A stretch of 64,000 nt of DNA from VRUE01 sp963716245. GTDB lineage: Bacteria > Actinomycetota > Thermoleophilia > Solirubrobacterales > 70-9. Of the stretch, positions 54,065-62,735 are shown piece after piece. Numbering within the stretch: the first letter of the stretch is position 1; each line of letters opens with the position of its first letter. Made by a program: the position numbers and the translations under genes. The notes beneath the pieces were generated by a model. The model searched no databases, was not told where the DNA came from, and was given only the letters and a program-made list of their open reading frames with translations. Where the stretch lies: NCBI GenBank assembly GCA_963716245.1, contig OY970300.1:1550001-1614000 (forward strand). Direction: 5' to 3'.

Positions 54065-55567
54065 ATGGACCCGCGCAACTGGCCGGTGCGGTGGCGCCTG
54101 GCCGCCACCTCGGCCGGTCTGACCTTCGCGATCCTGCTCGTCTTCGGCGCGGCGATCGGCGGCGTCGCGACCGAGCGCATCCGCAGCGACTTCAACCGCG
54201 AGGTCGACGGGGCCGCGCAGACGCTCTCCGCCGAACTGCGGATCGTCAACACGCCGACCGGCTCATACCTGATCCGCGGCCCGGGACTCGACGACTTCGC
54301 CCTGCCCAACGACGCGACCGTGCGCGTGTTCGACGCCGAAGGCACCCTGCTGACGCAGAGCACCGACGCCACCGAGCTGGGGCCGCCGCAGGAGGGCGTC
54401 GACCACGTCGACGGCATGCGGGTCGCGACCGCGCGGATCGCCGGCGGCGAAGCGACGCTGACCGGCTACGTCCAGTACGCGAGGAGCGTCAGCCACGTCG
54501 ACTCGACGATCGAGCGGCTGTGGCTCTTCGTCCTCGCCGGGATCGTCGCGGGCACCGTGCTCGCCAGCCTGGCCGGCATGGCGATCGCCCGGCGGGCGAT
54601 GCGCCCGATCTCCTCGCTGACCGCGACCGCCCGGGAGATCGCCACCACCGGCGACCCGTCGAGCCACATGCCCGAGCCCGGCGCCGAGGACGAGGTCGGC
54701 GAGCTGGCGCGGACCCTGGAGCAGATGCTGCAGCCGCTGCGCAGGCAGCGCGAGTTCGTCGCCGACGCCTCGCACGAGCTGCGCACCCCGCTGACCAGCA
54801 TCGTCGCCAACCTCGAGCTGCTCCAGGCCGCGCTCGACAGTCCCGCGAACGAGGACGAGCGGGCGATGGTCGACGCGGCGCTGCGCTCCTCGAACCGGAT
54901 GACCCGCCTGGTCGGCGACCTGCTGCTGCTCGCCCGTGCGGACGCGGGCCGGATCGGCGCCCGGACCCGCTGCGACCTCGCCGAGGTCGCCGGTGCGGCC
55001 GCCGCCGAGATCGCGCCGACGGTCGGCGAACGCCAGCTGCGGATCGAGAACGACCGCCCGCTGCCGCTCGACGGCAATCCCGACGAGCTCCACCGGATGA
55101 CCCTGAACCTGCTCGACAACGCCGTCCGCCACACCCCCGCCGGCTCGACGATCTCCCTGCGCACCCGGCCCGAGGGCCGCCACGCGGTCCTCGAGGTCTC
55201 CGACGACGGCCCCGGCGTCCCCCCCGCCCTGCGCGCCCAGGTCTTCGACCGCTTCGTCCGCGGCGACGGCCCAGCCGATACCGCAGTAGGCGGCGGCAGC
55301 GGCCTGGGCCTGGCCATAGTCAAAGCCGTAGCCACCTCCCACGGCGGCACCGCCGAGGCGACTGAGTCTCCCGGTGGAGGAGCCCTGTTCCGCGTTCGCA
55401 TCCCTCAGGCGAGGACGAGCGTTCCCCCGGGTGAGCGTGCCTCTTCCAAGTCCCCTCGGGCGGGTGACGCGGTGGCGGGGGTCCCCCATAGCGGAGGGCG
55501 CCGCAAAGCGGCGTCCGAGCACATGGGGGAGGGCCGCCGCGGCAGGACCCGCCCGCCGGAAACTTGA
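54065..55567 (+). CDS. Sensor histidine kinase with repeat-derived C-terminal tail
   Basis: 500 aa. TM1 (TFAILLVFGAAIGGVA), a 120-residue extracytoplasmic sensor, TM2 (LWLFVLAGIVAGTVLASLAG), HAMP (ARRAMRPISSLTATAREI), HisKA with H237 (FVADASHELRTPLTSIVAN), N box (LNLLDNAVRHTP), G1 (VSDDGPGVP), F box (FDRFVRG) and G2 (GGGSGLGLAIVKAVA). The kinase fold ends near FRVRIPQA; the last 50 residues are extra, and about 31 of them are encoded by a palindromic repeat. The stop lies 1 nt from the stop of the convergent RNase J gene. Confidence 0.93.
   Translation: MDPRNWPVRWRLAATSAGLTFAILLVFGAAIGGVATERIRSDFNREVDGAAQTLSAELRIVNTPTGSYLIRGPGLDDFALPNDATVRVFDAEGTLLTQSTDATELGPPQEGVDHVDGMRVATARIAGGEATLTGYVQYARSVSHVDSTIERLWLFVLAGIVAGTVLASLAGMAIARRAMRPISSLTATAREIATTGDPSSHMPEPGAEDEVGELARTLEQMLQPLRRQREFVADASHELRTPLTSIVANLELLQAALDSPANEDERAMVDAALRSSNRMTRLVGDLLLLARADAGRIGARTRCDLAEVAGAAAAEIAPTVGERQLRIENDRPLPLDGNPDELHRMTLNLLDNAVRHTPAGSTISLRTRPEGRHAVLEVSDDGPGVPPALRAQVFDRFVRGDGPADTAVGGGSGLGLAIVKAVATSHGGTAEATESPGGGALFRVRIPQARTSVPPGERASSKSPRAGDAVAGVPHSGGRRKAASEHMGEGRRGRTRPPET
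55460..55552 (-). repeat. Palindromic coding repeat element, copy C (93 bp, inverted)
   Basis: Reverse orientation relative to copies A and B, bounded by GCGGGT and ACCCGC, 90/93 identical to copy B by eye. Inner stems TCCCCCAT/ATGGGGGA and CGCCGC/GCGGCG are perfect here. It lies at the 3' end of the kinase gene and may also serve as the terminator hairpin for the convergent pair. Read in the kinase frame it encodes GDAVAGVPHSGGRRKAASEH and onward. Confidence 0.9.
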
Positions 55568-55568
55568 A

Positions 55569-57230
55569 CTAGACCTCGACGACGACCGGCAGGATCATCG
55601 GCCGCCGCCGCAGCTTCTCGTAAACCAGCCGCCCGATCGCGTCGTGCAGGTCCTCCTGGATCAGGTGCACCTCGCGCGTGCCGGCCTCGGCGGCGTCCTC
55701 CAGGCAGTCCTCGACGACGTCCTGCAGGTCTTCGACCAGAGCGCCGGCCTCCTCGAGGAAGGCAACGCCGCGAAAGATCACCTCGGGGTCGGCGACGACG
55801 CTGCCGTCGTCCGAGGAGACCGTGGCGACGACGATGAAGATGCCGTCGGCCGAGATCTCGCGCCGGTCGCGCAGGGCGACGTCGTCGGGCTCGCCGACGT
55901 TGACCCCGTCGACGAACATCACCCCGGTGTGGATGTCCTCGCCGAAGCGCGCGCCGGACGAGTCGATCTCCAACGGCAGGCCGTTGCGGCCCTGGAAGAT
56001 CCGCTCGGCCCCGATGCCGACCGATGTGGCGAGCTGCTTGTGCAGCCTCAGCCGTTGGTGGTCACCGTGCACGGGCATCACGTATTTGGGCTTGGTCAGG
56101 TTGAGCATCAGCTTGATCTCCTCCTGCCAGCCGTGGCCGGAGGCGTGGATCGGCGCGTCCTTCGCGGTCACAACCGAGGCGCCGATCTCGTAGATCCGAT
56201 CGATCGTCTCGTTGACCGCCCGCTCGTTACCGGGCACGGGAGTGGCCGAGAAGACGACCGTGTCGCCCGAGTGCAGCTCGACATCACGGTGGTCGTTGTT
56301 GGCCATCCGCCGCAGCGCCGAGAGCGGCTCCCCCTGGCTGCCGGTCGAGATCACCACGACCTTGTCGTCGGGGAAGTTCTCGATCTCCTTGGGCTGGATG
56401 AAGAGACCCGAGGGTGCGCTGGCGATGTCCAGGTTGGAGGCGATGTTGAAGTTCTTGCGCATCGAGCGGCCGACCAGGGCGACGCGCCGGTCGAGCTTGA
56501 CCGCGGCGTCGATCACCTGCTGGACGCGGTGGATGTTCGAGGCAAACGAGGTGACGATGACCCGGCCCTTGCAGCCGGAGATCGTCTCCAGCAGGGCCGG
56601 CCCCACGCTCGACTCCGACGGTGCGATGCCGGGCCGGTCTGCGTTGGTCGAGTCGCCGCAGAGCAGCAGCAGGCCGTCGCGGCCCAGCTCGGCGAGGCGG
56701 GAGATGTCGGCCGGGCGGCCGTCGACCGGCGTCTGGTCGAACTTGTAGTCGCCGGTCATCAGCACCTTGCCGAGCTCGGTGCCGACGATCACCCCGCGCG
56801 CGTCGGGGATCGAGTGCGAGAGGTGGACCAGCTCCAGCTCGAAGGGGCCCGCCTGGACCTTCTCGCCGGCGGGCAGCTCCTTCAGCGGCGCCTCCTTCAG
56901 CTTGTGCTCGTCGAGCTTCGAGCGCACCATGCCGATCGTCAGCATCCCGCCGTAGATGACGGGCGGCATGCCGATCTCGCGCAGCACGTAGGGCAGCGCC
57001 CCGACGTGGTCCTCGTGGCCGTGGGTGAGCACGATCGCCTCGATGTCTTCGGCGCGGTCGCGCAGGTAGGAGAAGTCGGGCAGGACGAGGTCGATGCCGA
57101 GCATCTCGGCGGTCGGGAACATCAGCCCGGTATCGATGACGACGATCCTGCCGCCGTACTCGATCACGGTCATGTTCTTGCCGATCTCCCCCAGCCCCCC
57201 GAGGGGCAGGACTCGCAGCTTGCCGTTCAT
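55569..57230 (-). CDS. rnj: Ribonuclease J
   Basis: Metallo-beta-lactamase/beta-CASP ribonuclease with 5'-3' exo- and endo-activity in RNA decay and maturation. 553 aa: LGGLGEIGKNMTVIEYGG, metal motif LTHGHEDHVGALPYVL, LSHSIPDARGVIVG, beta-CASP motifs (LCGDSTNADRPG, TSFASNIHRVQQVI, STGSQGEPLSALRRMA), HASGHGWQEEIKLML and the C-terminal dimer region. Last gene of the pnp-dap cluster, 1 bp after dapA. Together with PNPase the operon encodes two main RNases. Confidence 0.96.
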   Translation of the reverse strand: MNGKLRVLPLGGLGEIGKNMTVIEYGGRIVVIDTGLMFPTAEMLGIDLVLPDFSYLRDRAEDIEAIVLTHGHEDHVGALPYVLREIGMPPVIYGGMLTIGMVRSKLDEHKLKEAPLKELPAGEKVQAGPFELELVHLSHSIPDARGVIVGTELGKVLMTGDYKFDQTPVDGRPADISRLAELGRDGLLLLCGDSTNADRPGIAPSESSVGPALLETISGCKGRVIVTSFASNIHRVQQVIDAAVKLDRRVALVGRSMRKNFNIASNLDIASAPSGLFIQPKEIENFPDDKVVVISTGSQGEPLSALRRMANNDHRDVELHSGDTVVFSATPVPGNERAVNETIDRIYEIGASVVTAKDAPIHASGHGWQEEIKLMLNLTKPKYVMPVHGDHQRLRLHKQLATSVGIGAERIFQGRNGLPLEIDSSGARFGEDIHTGVMFVDGVNVGEPDDVALRDRREISADGIFIVVATVSSDDGSVVADPEVIFRGVAFLEEAGALVEDLQDVVEDCLEDAAEAGTREVHLIQEDLHDAIGRLVYEKLRRRPMILPVVVEV

Positions 57231-57231
57231 C

Positions 57232-58095
57232 TCAGAGACCGGCGCTCTCGAGTGCCCGACGGATCGTCTCGCGCTGCCCGCTGTCGGCCGGGACCAGCGG
57301 CAGGCGCATCCGGTCGGACGGGATCAGGCCCCGCATCTCGAGCGCCGCCTTGACCGGAATCGGGTTGGTCGTCACGGCAAGGCCCTCGTAGAGGGGGCGC
57401 AGGCCGGCGTCGATCTCGCCCGCCCGCTGCAGGTCGCCGCCCTGGGCCGCGTCCCACATCTCGCGCATCCGATCGCCCGCCAGGTGGGAGGCGACGAGGA
57501 TCCCTCCCCCGCCCCCGATCTCGAGCGTGCGCAGGAAGACGTCGTCGTTGCCGGCCAGGACGGTCAGCCCCTCGATCGGCTCGAGCTCCTCGTTGTTCGC
57601 CTGCTTGACCGCGACCACGTTGTCGATCGAGGAGAGCTCGCTGAGGAAGGCGGGCGGCATGTTCACGACCACCCGCGAGGGGATGTTGTAGACGATCATC
57701 GGCAGCTCGGGCACCGCCTCGGCCACCGCCTCGAAGTGGGCGCGCAGGCCGGCCGGGTTGGGCTTGTTGTAGTAGGGCGTGACGACCAGCGACGCTTCCG
57801 CCCCGGCGTCGGCGGCCGCCTTGGTCAACTCGCGCGAGTGCCGCGTGTCGTTCGTGCCCGTCCCGCAGACGATCGTCGCCTGGCCGCCGATCTCCTCGAC
57901 CACCGCGCGCAGCAGCGAGATCTGCTCCTCGTCGGTCAGCGTCGGGCACTCGCCGGTCGTGCCGGCGACCACGACGCCGTGCGAGCCATGCTCGACCAGG
58001 TGCCGCGCGAGCCGCCGCGCCGCCGCCTCGTCGACCGCGCCGCTCTCGTCGAACGGCGTCGCCATCGCCGTGATCACGCCTCTTATCGCCTGCAT
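57232..58095 (-). CDS. dapA: 4-hydroxy-tetrahydrodipicolinate synthase
   Basis: First lysine/DAP-branch enzyme: pyruvate plus aspartate semialdehyde. 287 aa TIM barrel with GTTGECPTLTDEEQ, catalytic Tyr in VVTPYYNKPNPAG, IVYNIPSRVVVNMP and the Schiff-base Lys in NVVAVKQANNE. 14 nt after dapB. Supplies DAP for peptidoglycan. Confidence 0.95.
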   Translation of the reverse strand: MQAIRGVITAMATPFDESGAVDEAAARRLARHLVEHGSHGVVVAGTTGECPTLTDEEQISLLRAVVEEIGGQATIVCGTGTNDTRHSRELTKAAADAGAEASLVVTPYYNKPNPAGLRAHFEAVAEAVPELPMIVYNIPSRVVVNMPPAFLSELSSIDNVVAVKQANNEELEPIEGLTVLAGNDDVFLRTLEIGGGGGILVASHLAGDRMREMWDAAQGGDLQRAGEIDAGLRPLYEGLAVTTNPIPVKAALEMRGLIPSDRMRLPLVPADSGQRETIRRALESAGL

Positions 58096-58109
58096 CGCCG
58101 CCACCCTAC

Positions 58110-58775
58110 CTAGAGCAGTCGCTCGAGCCCGACCGTGAAGCGGTCGGGCAGGTCGGCGACCCGGCGGACGGCGAGCAGCACACCGGGCATGAAGGAGCGG
58201 CGGTCGATCGAGTCGTGGCGCAGCGAGAGCGTCTGGCCCTCGCCGCCGAAGATCACTTCCTGGTGGGCGACCAGGCCGGGCAGGCGCACCGAGTGGATCG
58301 GCTCGTGGACGTTTCCGCCCGCGTCGCGGATCAGCTCCGCGGTGCGCACCGCGGTGCCCGACGGCGCGTCGAGCTTGCGGTCGTGGTGCAGCTCGACGAT
58401 CTCGCACTCGGGCATGTGCCGTGCGGCGATCTGCGCCGCCTGCATCAGCAGCACCGCGCCGATCGCGAAGTTGGGGGCGACGAAGCAGTTGGCGCTCGCC
58501 GACTCGGCCGCGGAGCGCGCCGCGTCGAGATCGAAGCCGGTCGTGCCGACGACGGCGTGGACGCCGGACTCCAGGCACGCCTGGACGTTGCCCAGCGCGG
58601 TGTCGGGGGTGGTGAAGTCGACCACCACGTCGGCCTCGCCGAGCACGTCGGCGAGCGCGACCCCGAGCGCGGGATCGGCCTTCGCGGTCAGCTTCGTGTC
58701 GTCGGCCGCCTCGACCGCCTCGCAGACCGCCTGGCCCATCCTCCCGGCCGCGCCGGAGACCGCGACGCGGATCAT
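58110..58775 (-). CDS. dapB: 4-hydroxy-tetrahydrodipicolinate reductase
   Basis: NAD(P)H-dependent second step after DapA. 221 aa, somewhat short for the family: N-terminal Rossmann GAAGRMGQAVCEAVE, VVDFTTPDTALGNV, VGTTGFDLDAARS, NFAIGAVLLMQAA, then the catalytic ELHHDRKLDAPSGTAVRTAE and the C-terminal GEGQTLSLRHDSIDRRSFMPG. ATGA overlap with the upstream peptidase gene. Confidence 0.95.
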   Translation of the reverse strand: MIRVAVSGAAGRMGQAVCEAVEAADDTKLTAKADPALGVALADVLGEADVVVDFTTPDTALGNVQACLESGVHAVVGTTGFDLDAARSAAESASANCFVAPNFAIGAVLLMQAAQIAARHMPECEIVELHHDRKLDAPSGTAVRTAELIRDAGGNVHEPIHSVRLPGLVAHQEVIFGGEGQTLSLRHDSIDRRSFMPGVLLAVRRVADLPDRFTVGLERLL

Positions 58776-60046
58776 GCTGCCGCCAGCTCCTCGGAGACCG
58801 GGGCCAGCGCCCTGCGGAAGCACTTCTCGTCGCGGCCGACGCAGGCGGCCGACAGCCGCCCGACGCCGTACAGCTCGCCGGCCAGCTCGGTGAGCTGGTC
58901 GACCTCGACCGCGTCCACCTTCTCGATCATCGCGTCGAGGCTTTCGATCGGCAGGCCGAACAGGGTCGCGCGCGAGATCCGGGTCATCCGGGCCGCGGTC
59001 GACTCCGAGGAGAGGACCAGCCTCCCCTTCACGTTCTCCTTCGCCCTGGTCAGCTCCTCGCCGCTCACCGGCTCCGAGCGCAGGCGCGCCAGCTCGGCCC
59101 CGATCACCGCGCAGGCCTCCTCGACGTTGTCCTCGCGCGTGCCGACGTAGGTCGCGACGAGGCCGGAGTCCGTGTACTGCTCGTTGTAGGAGCCGACCGA
59201 GTAGGCGAGGCCGCGCTTCTCGCGCACCTCGCGGAACAGGCGCGAGGAGGTCGAGCCGCCGAAGATCGAGTCCAGCACGGCGAGGCCGAAGCGCCGCTCG
59301 TCCTCGCGGACGATGCCGGGCGCGCCGAAGCAGATGTGGTACTGCTCGGTGTCCTTGGGGTAGAAGCGCAGCCGCGCAGCCGCGTCGGGACCGTCGGCCG
59401 GGGCGGTCCCGTTGCCGCCGGCCGGCGGCGAGACCAGCCGCTCGGCCAGGCGCACGATCCGCTCGTGGTCGAGGTGCCCGGCGGCGCCGACGACGACGTT
59501 GGCGCCGGTGTAGCGCTGGTGGTGGTAGGCCTCGATCTCGGGGACCGGGATCGAGGCGATCACCTCGGCCTCGCCGAGGACGCGGCGGCCGAGCGGGTGC
59601 TCGGCGAACACCGCGTCGGCGAGCACGTCGTGGACGCGGTCCTGCGGCTCGTCCTCGTACATCGCGATCTCCTCGAGCACGACCTCGCGCTCGGAGTCGA
59701 CTTCGGGGTAGGTCGGCGCGAGCAGCATCTCGGCGAGCAGGTCGAAGACCTCCTCGGTGTGCTCGTCGAGGAGGCGGGCGTGCAGGTGAGTCGTCTCCTT
59801 GCCGGTCGCCGCGTTGACCGAGGCGCCGAGCCCGTCGAAGCGCTCGGAGATCTCGATCGCCGAGTAGCGCTCCGTCCCCTTGAACAGCAGGTGCTCGAGG
59901 AAGTGCGAGACGCCGGCCTGCGCCGGCGTCTCGTCGCGCGAGCCGGTGCGCACCCAGAGACCGAGCGCGACGGAGCGGACCGAGGGAACCTCCTCGGTCA
60001 CGACCCGTACGCCCGAGTCCAGCTGGGTGACCCTTGCTGCGCTCAA
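58772..60046 (-). CDS. M16-family zinc peptidase
   Basis: About 424 aa, pitrilysin/MPP-beta-like. Inverted zinc motif HFLEHLLFKG (HxxEH) with the downstream Glu in REVVLEEIAMYEDEPQ; C-terminal inactive half with FREVREKRGLAYSVGSY. Cytosolic; substrate unknown, but the pnp-M16-dap neighbourhood is conserved in Gram-positives as I recall. TTG 60046 (8 nt past the pnp stop) is chosen: it gives SAARVTQLDSGVRVVTEEV, the normal family N-terminus; longer frames run into pnp. Confidence 0.88.
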   Translation of the reverse strand: MSAARVTQLDSGVRVVTEEVPSVRSVALGLWVRTGSRDETPAQAGVSHFLEHLLFKGTERYSAIEISERFDGLGASVNAATGKETTHLHARLLDEHTEEVFDLLAEMLLAPTYPEVDSEREVVLEEIAMYEDEPQDRVHDVLADAVFAEHPLGRRVLGEAEVIASIPVPEIEAYHHQRYTGANVVVGAAGHLDHERIVRLAERLVSPPAGGNGTAPADGPDAAARLRFYPKDTEQYHICFGAPGIVREDERRFGLAVLDSIFGGSTSSRLFREVREKRGLAYSVGSYNEQYTDSGLVATYVGTREDNVEEACAVIGAELARLRSEPVSGEELTRAKENVKGRLVLSSESTAARMTRISRATLFGLPIESLDAMIEKVDAVEVDQLTELAGELYGVGRLSAACVGRDEKCFRRALAPVSEELAAA

Positions 60047-60053
60047 CTCGGGA

Positions 60054-62300
60054 CTAGCGCCGCTCGCGCTCGCGCCTGCGACCGCCGCCACCGCCGCGAC
60101 CCTCGCGGCCGCCACGGTCGCCGCCGTTGCGGCTCGACCGGCCGCCGTCGCCGGAGCCGACCGCGGCCAGCTCCTCGGGCGATTTACCGGCCACCGACGG
60201 GTCGTCGGAGAGGCGCAGGCCGATCCGGCCCCGCTCGCGGTCGACCTCGACCACGGTGACGTCGATGACGTCACCCGAGCTGAGCACGTCGTCGACGGAG
60301 TCGACCCGCTCGCCCGGCTTCACGTTGGAGATGTGAAGCAGGCCGTCGGTGCCCTTGACCAGCTCGACGAAGGCGCCGAAGGTGGTCGTCTTGACGACCT
60401 TGGCGGCGTTGTAGCGGTCGCCGATCTCGGCCTCCTTGGTCATCGAGCTGATCCGAGAGACGCACCCCTCGACCAGTTCGCCGGTCGGCGCGTAGATCCG
60501 GATCGTGCCGTCGTCCTCGACATCGATTTCGGCTTCGAACTCCTCGCAGAGGGCACGGATCGTTTCGCCGCCTTTGCCGATCACCGCGCCGATCTTCTCC
60601 TGGTCGATCTTGATCGACTCGATCCGCGGCGCGTGCTGGGAGAGCATCTCCCGCGGGCCGTCGATCGCCTCGGCCATCTTGCCGAGGATGAACAGCCTGC
60701 CCTTGTTCGCCTGGTCGAGCGCGTCGCGCAGGATGTCGAAGGTGACGCCGGTGATCTTGATGTCCATCTGCAGGGCGGTGATCCCGTCCTCGGTGCCGGC
60801 GACCTTGAAGTCCATGTCGCCGAGGTGGTCCTCGACGCCGGCGATGTCGGTCAGGACGACGTAGTCGTCGCCCTCCTTGATCAGGCCCATCGCGACGCCG
60901 GCGACCGGCGCCGTGACCGGCACGCCCGCTGCCTGGAGCGCCATCGAGGACGCGCAGACCGAGCCCATCGAGGAGGACCCGTTGGACTCCAGCGTCTCCG
61001 AGACGACCCGCAGCACGTACGGGAAGCTCTCTTCGTCGGGGATCGAGGGTGCCAGCGCCCGCTCGGCGAGCGCGCCGTGGCCGATGTCGCGGCGCTTCGG
61101 GCCGCGCATGAAGCCCGCCTCCCCGACCGAGAAGGGCGGGAAGTTGTAGTGGTGCCAGAAGCGCTTGGTGGTCTGCAGTCCGAGCGTGTCGAGCCGCATG
61201 TCCATCCGGGTGGTGCCGAGCGCGACGTTGGAGAGGATCTGCGTCTCGCCGCGCGTGAAGAGCGCCGAGCCGTGCACGCGGGGGGAGATGTCGACCTCGC
61301 ACTCGATCGGCCGGATCTCGTCCTTGGCGCGCCCGTCGGGCCGCTTCTTGTCGATAGCGATCGCCTTGCGGATCGTGTCCTTCTCGATCGAGGCGAAGGC
61401 GGCCTTGACCTCGGCCACCCGCTCCTCGTCGACCTCTCCGCCCTCCTCTGCGAGTGCGTACTTGCCGACCACCTCGTCCTTGACCTTGTCGATCGCCTCG
61501 TAGCGCTCGAGCTTGCCCTCGGTTGCGATCGCGTCGACCAGCGCCTGCCCGTGCGAGGAGCGGATCTCCTCGATCAGGCCCGCGTCGATCTGCGGCTCCT
61601 CGACCTCGAGCTTCTCCTTGCCGGCCTTCTCGGCCAGCTCCTGCATCGCGGCGCAGAGCTTCTTGATCTCGCTGTGGGCGATGTCGAGGGCGTCGAGGAT
61701 CTCGGCCTCGGTGACGCCGTCGGCGCCCGCCTCGACCATCAGGATCGCCTCGTCGGTGCCGGCGACGATCAGGTCGAGCTCGAGCTCCTCGAGCGTCTCC
61801 TCGGGCGGGTTGACGACGAAGTCGCCCTCCAGCTTTCCGATCCGCACCGCGCCGACGTGGGCCGCGACCGGGACCGGCGAGATCGCCAGCGCCGCGGAGG
61901 CGCCGTTCATCGCGAGGATGTCGTAGGGGTGGACGTGGTCCACCGAGAGGGGCGTGGCGACCAGCTGGGTCTCGTAGTGCCAGCCCTTCGGGAAGAGGGG
62001 TCGGATCGGGCGGTCGATCATCCGCGCGGTCAGCGTCGCCTTCTCGCCGGAGCGTCCCTCACGGCGGAAAAAGGAGCCGGGGATCTTGCCCGCCGCGTAC
62101 ATCCGCTCCTCCACGTCCACAGTCAGGGGAAGGAAGTCGACGTCGCGCAGGTTGCCCATCGTGGCGGTGCAGAGCACCATCGTGTCGCCGGACTGCACGA
62201 CGACGGCGCCGCTCGCCTGCCTGGCCAGCTTGCCCGTCTCGAAGGAGATCTGGTCGTCGCCGACCTCCGCCGAAACGCGGCTTACTTGAAACATGCTCAT
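60054..62300 (-). CDS. pnp: Polynucleotide phosphorylase
   Basis: 3'-5' phosphorolytic exoribonuclease. 748 aa: two RNase PH domains (GDTMVLCTATMGNLRDVDFL, then RGETQILSNVALGTTRMD, HHYNFPPFSVGEAG, GHGALAERAL), KH domain (IGAVIGKGGETIRALCEE), S1 domain (TTFGAFVELVKGTDGLLHIS) and a Gly/Arg-rich basic tail (about 45 residues). ATG 62300 is preceded by GGAGG; ATG 62294 is an alternative. Follows rpsO after a 165-bp leader containing hairpins. Confidence 0.97.
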   Translation of the reverse strand: MSMFQVSRVSAEVGDDQISFETGKLARQASGAVVVQSGDTMVLCTATMGNLRDVDFLPLTVDVEERMYAAGKIPGSFFRREGRSGEKATLTARMIDRPIRPLFPKGWHYETQLVATPLSVDHVHPYDILAMNGASAALAISPVPVAAHVGAVRIGKLEGDFVVNPPEETLEELELDLIVAGTDEAILMVEAGADGVTEAEILDALDIAHSEIKKLCAAMQELAEKAGKEKLEVEEPQIDAGLIEEIRSSHGQALVDAIATEGKLERYEAIDKVKDEVVGKYALAEEGGEVDEERVAEVKAAFASIEKDTIRKAIAIDKKRPDGRAKDEIRPIECEVDISPRVHGSALFTRGETQILSNVALGTTRMDMRLDTLGLQTTKRFWHHYNFPPFSVGEAGFMRGPKRRDIGHGALAERALAPSIPDEESFPYVLRVVSETLESNGSSSMGSVCASSMALQAAGVPVTAPVAGVAMGLIKEGDDYVVLTDIAGVEDHLGDMDFKVAGTEDGITALQMDIKITGVTFDILRDALDQANKGRLFILGKMAEAIDGPREMLSQHAPRIESIKIDQEKIGAVIGKGGETIRALCEEFEAEIDVEDDGTIRIYAPTGELVEGCVSRISSMTKEAEIGDRYNAAKVVKTTTFGAFVELVKGTDGLLHISNVKPGERVDSVDDVLSSGDVIDVTVVEVDRERGRIGLRLSDDPSVAGKSPEELAAVGSGDGGRSSRNGGDRGGREGRGGGGGRRRERERR

Positions 62301-62316
62301 CTGTTGTCCTACCTCC

Positions 62317-62335
62317 GGCCGCCCGGATGGCGGCC
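62317..62335 (-). promoter_or_regulatory. Hairpin just upstream of the pnp Shine-Dalgarno
   Basis: GGCCGCC, 5-nt loop, GGCGGCC on either strand, ending 16 nt before the pnp ATG and abutting GGAGG. It could limit ribosome access or serve as a processing site for PNPase autoregulation, as known for other pnp leaders (inference). Confidence 0.5.
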
Positions 62336-62349
62336 ATCTGCATTCAGAA

Positions 62350-62440
62350 CTCTCGTTCTCTTTCGAGAGGGAGATTACAGGCCGTGCGCCCCACAAGCGG
62401 ACGCGTCCCACGTTTTACATCTCTGAGCTGTCAAACGTGG
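62350..62440 (-). promoter_or_regulatory. rpsO-pnp intergenic stem and inverted repeat
   Basis: CTCTCG/CGAGAG stem (62350-62369, 8-nt loop) and CCACGTTT (62408-62415) paired with AAACGTGG (62433-62440). Minus-strand TTGACA at 62429-62434 may be a -35 for a pnp promoter, though no good -10 is spaced to match. These could be an rpsO terminator and an RNase site. Confidence 0.4.
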
Positions 62441-62465
62441 ACCGGATGGACCCGAGCGACGACGA

Positions 62466-62735
62466 TCAGCGGCGCAGGCCGAGCTCGGCGACCAGCGACC
62501 GGTAGCGCTCGAGGTCGGTGCGCTCCAGGTACCGCAGCATGCGGCGGCGCTTGCCGACGAGCATCAGCAGCCCGCGGCGCGAGTGATGGTCCTTGGCGTG
62601 GGTGCGGAGGTGCTCGGTCAGCTCGTTGATCCGCTCGGTGAGCAGGGCGACCTGGACCTCGGCCGAGCCGGTGTCGCCGTCGGCGCGCCCGTACTTGCCG
62701 ATCAGCTCGGTCTTCTTCTCCTTCGCGAGGCTCAT
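62466..62735 (-). CDS. rpsO: 30S ribosomal protein S15
   Basis: 89 aa, exactly family length. Helical S15 sequence: AKEKKTELIGKYGRADGDTG, SAEVQVALLTERINELTEHL, HAKDHHSRRGLLMLVGKRRR, MLRYLERTDLERYRSLVAEL. Start overlaps the ribF stop by 4 bp (ATGA). Part of truB-ribF-rpsO-pnp. Confidence 0.98.
   Translation of the reverse strand: MSLAKEKKTELIGKYGRADGDTGSAEVQVALLTERINELTEHLRTHAKDHHSRRGLLMLVGKRRRMLRYLERTDLERYRSLVAELGLRR

Noticed and set aside
59880..62426. 848-codon frame antisense to pnp and the M16 gene
   Set aside because: Low-complexity Asp/Arg/Leu/Val composition typical of antisense frames; pnp on the other strand is unambiguous.
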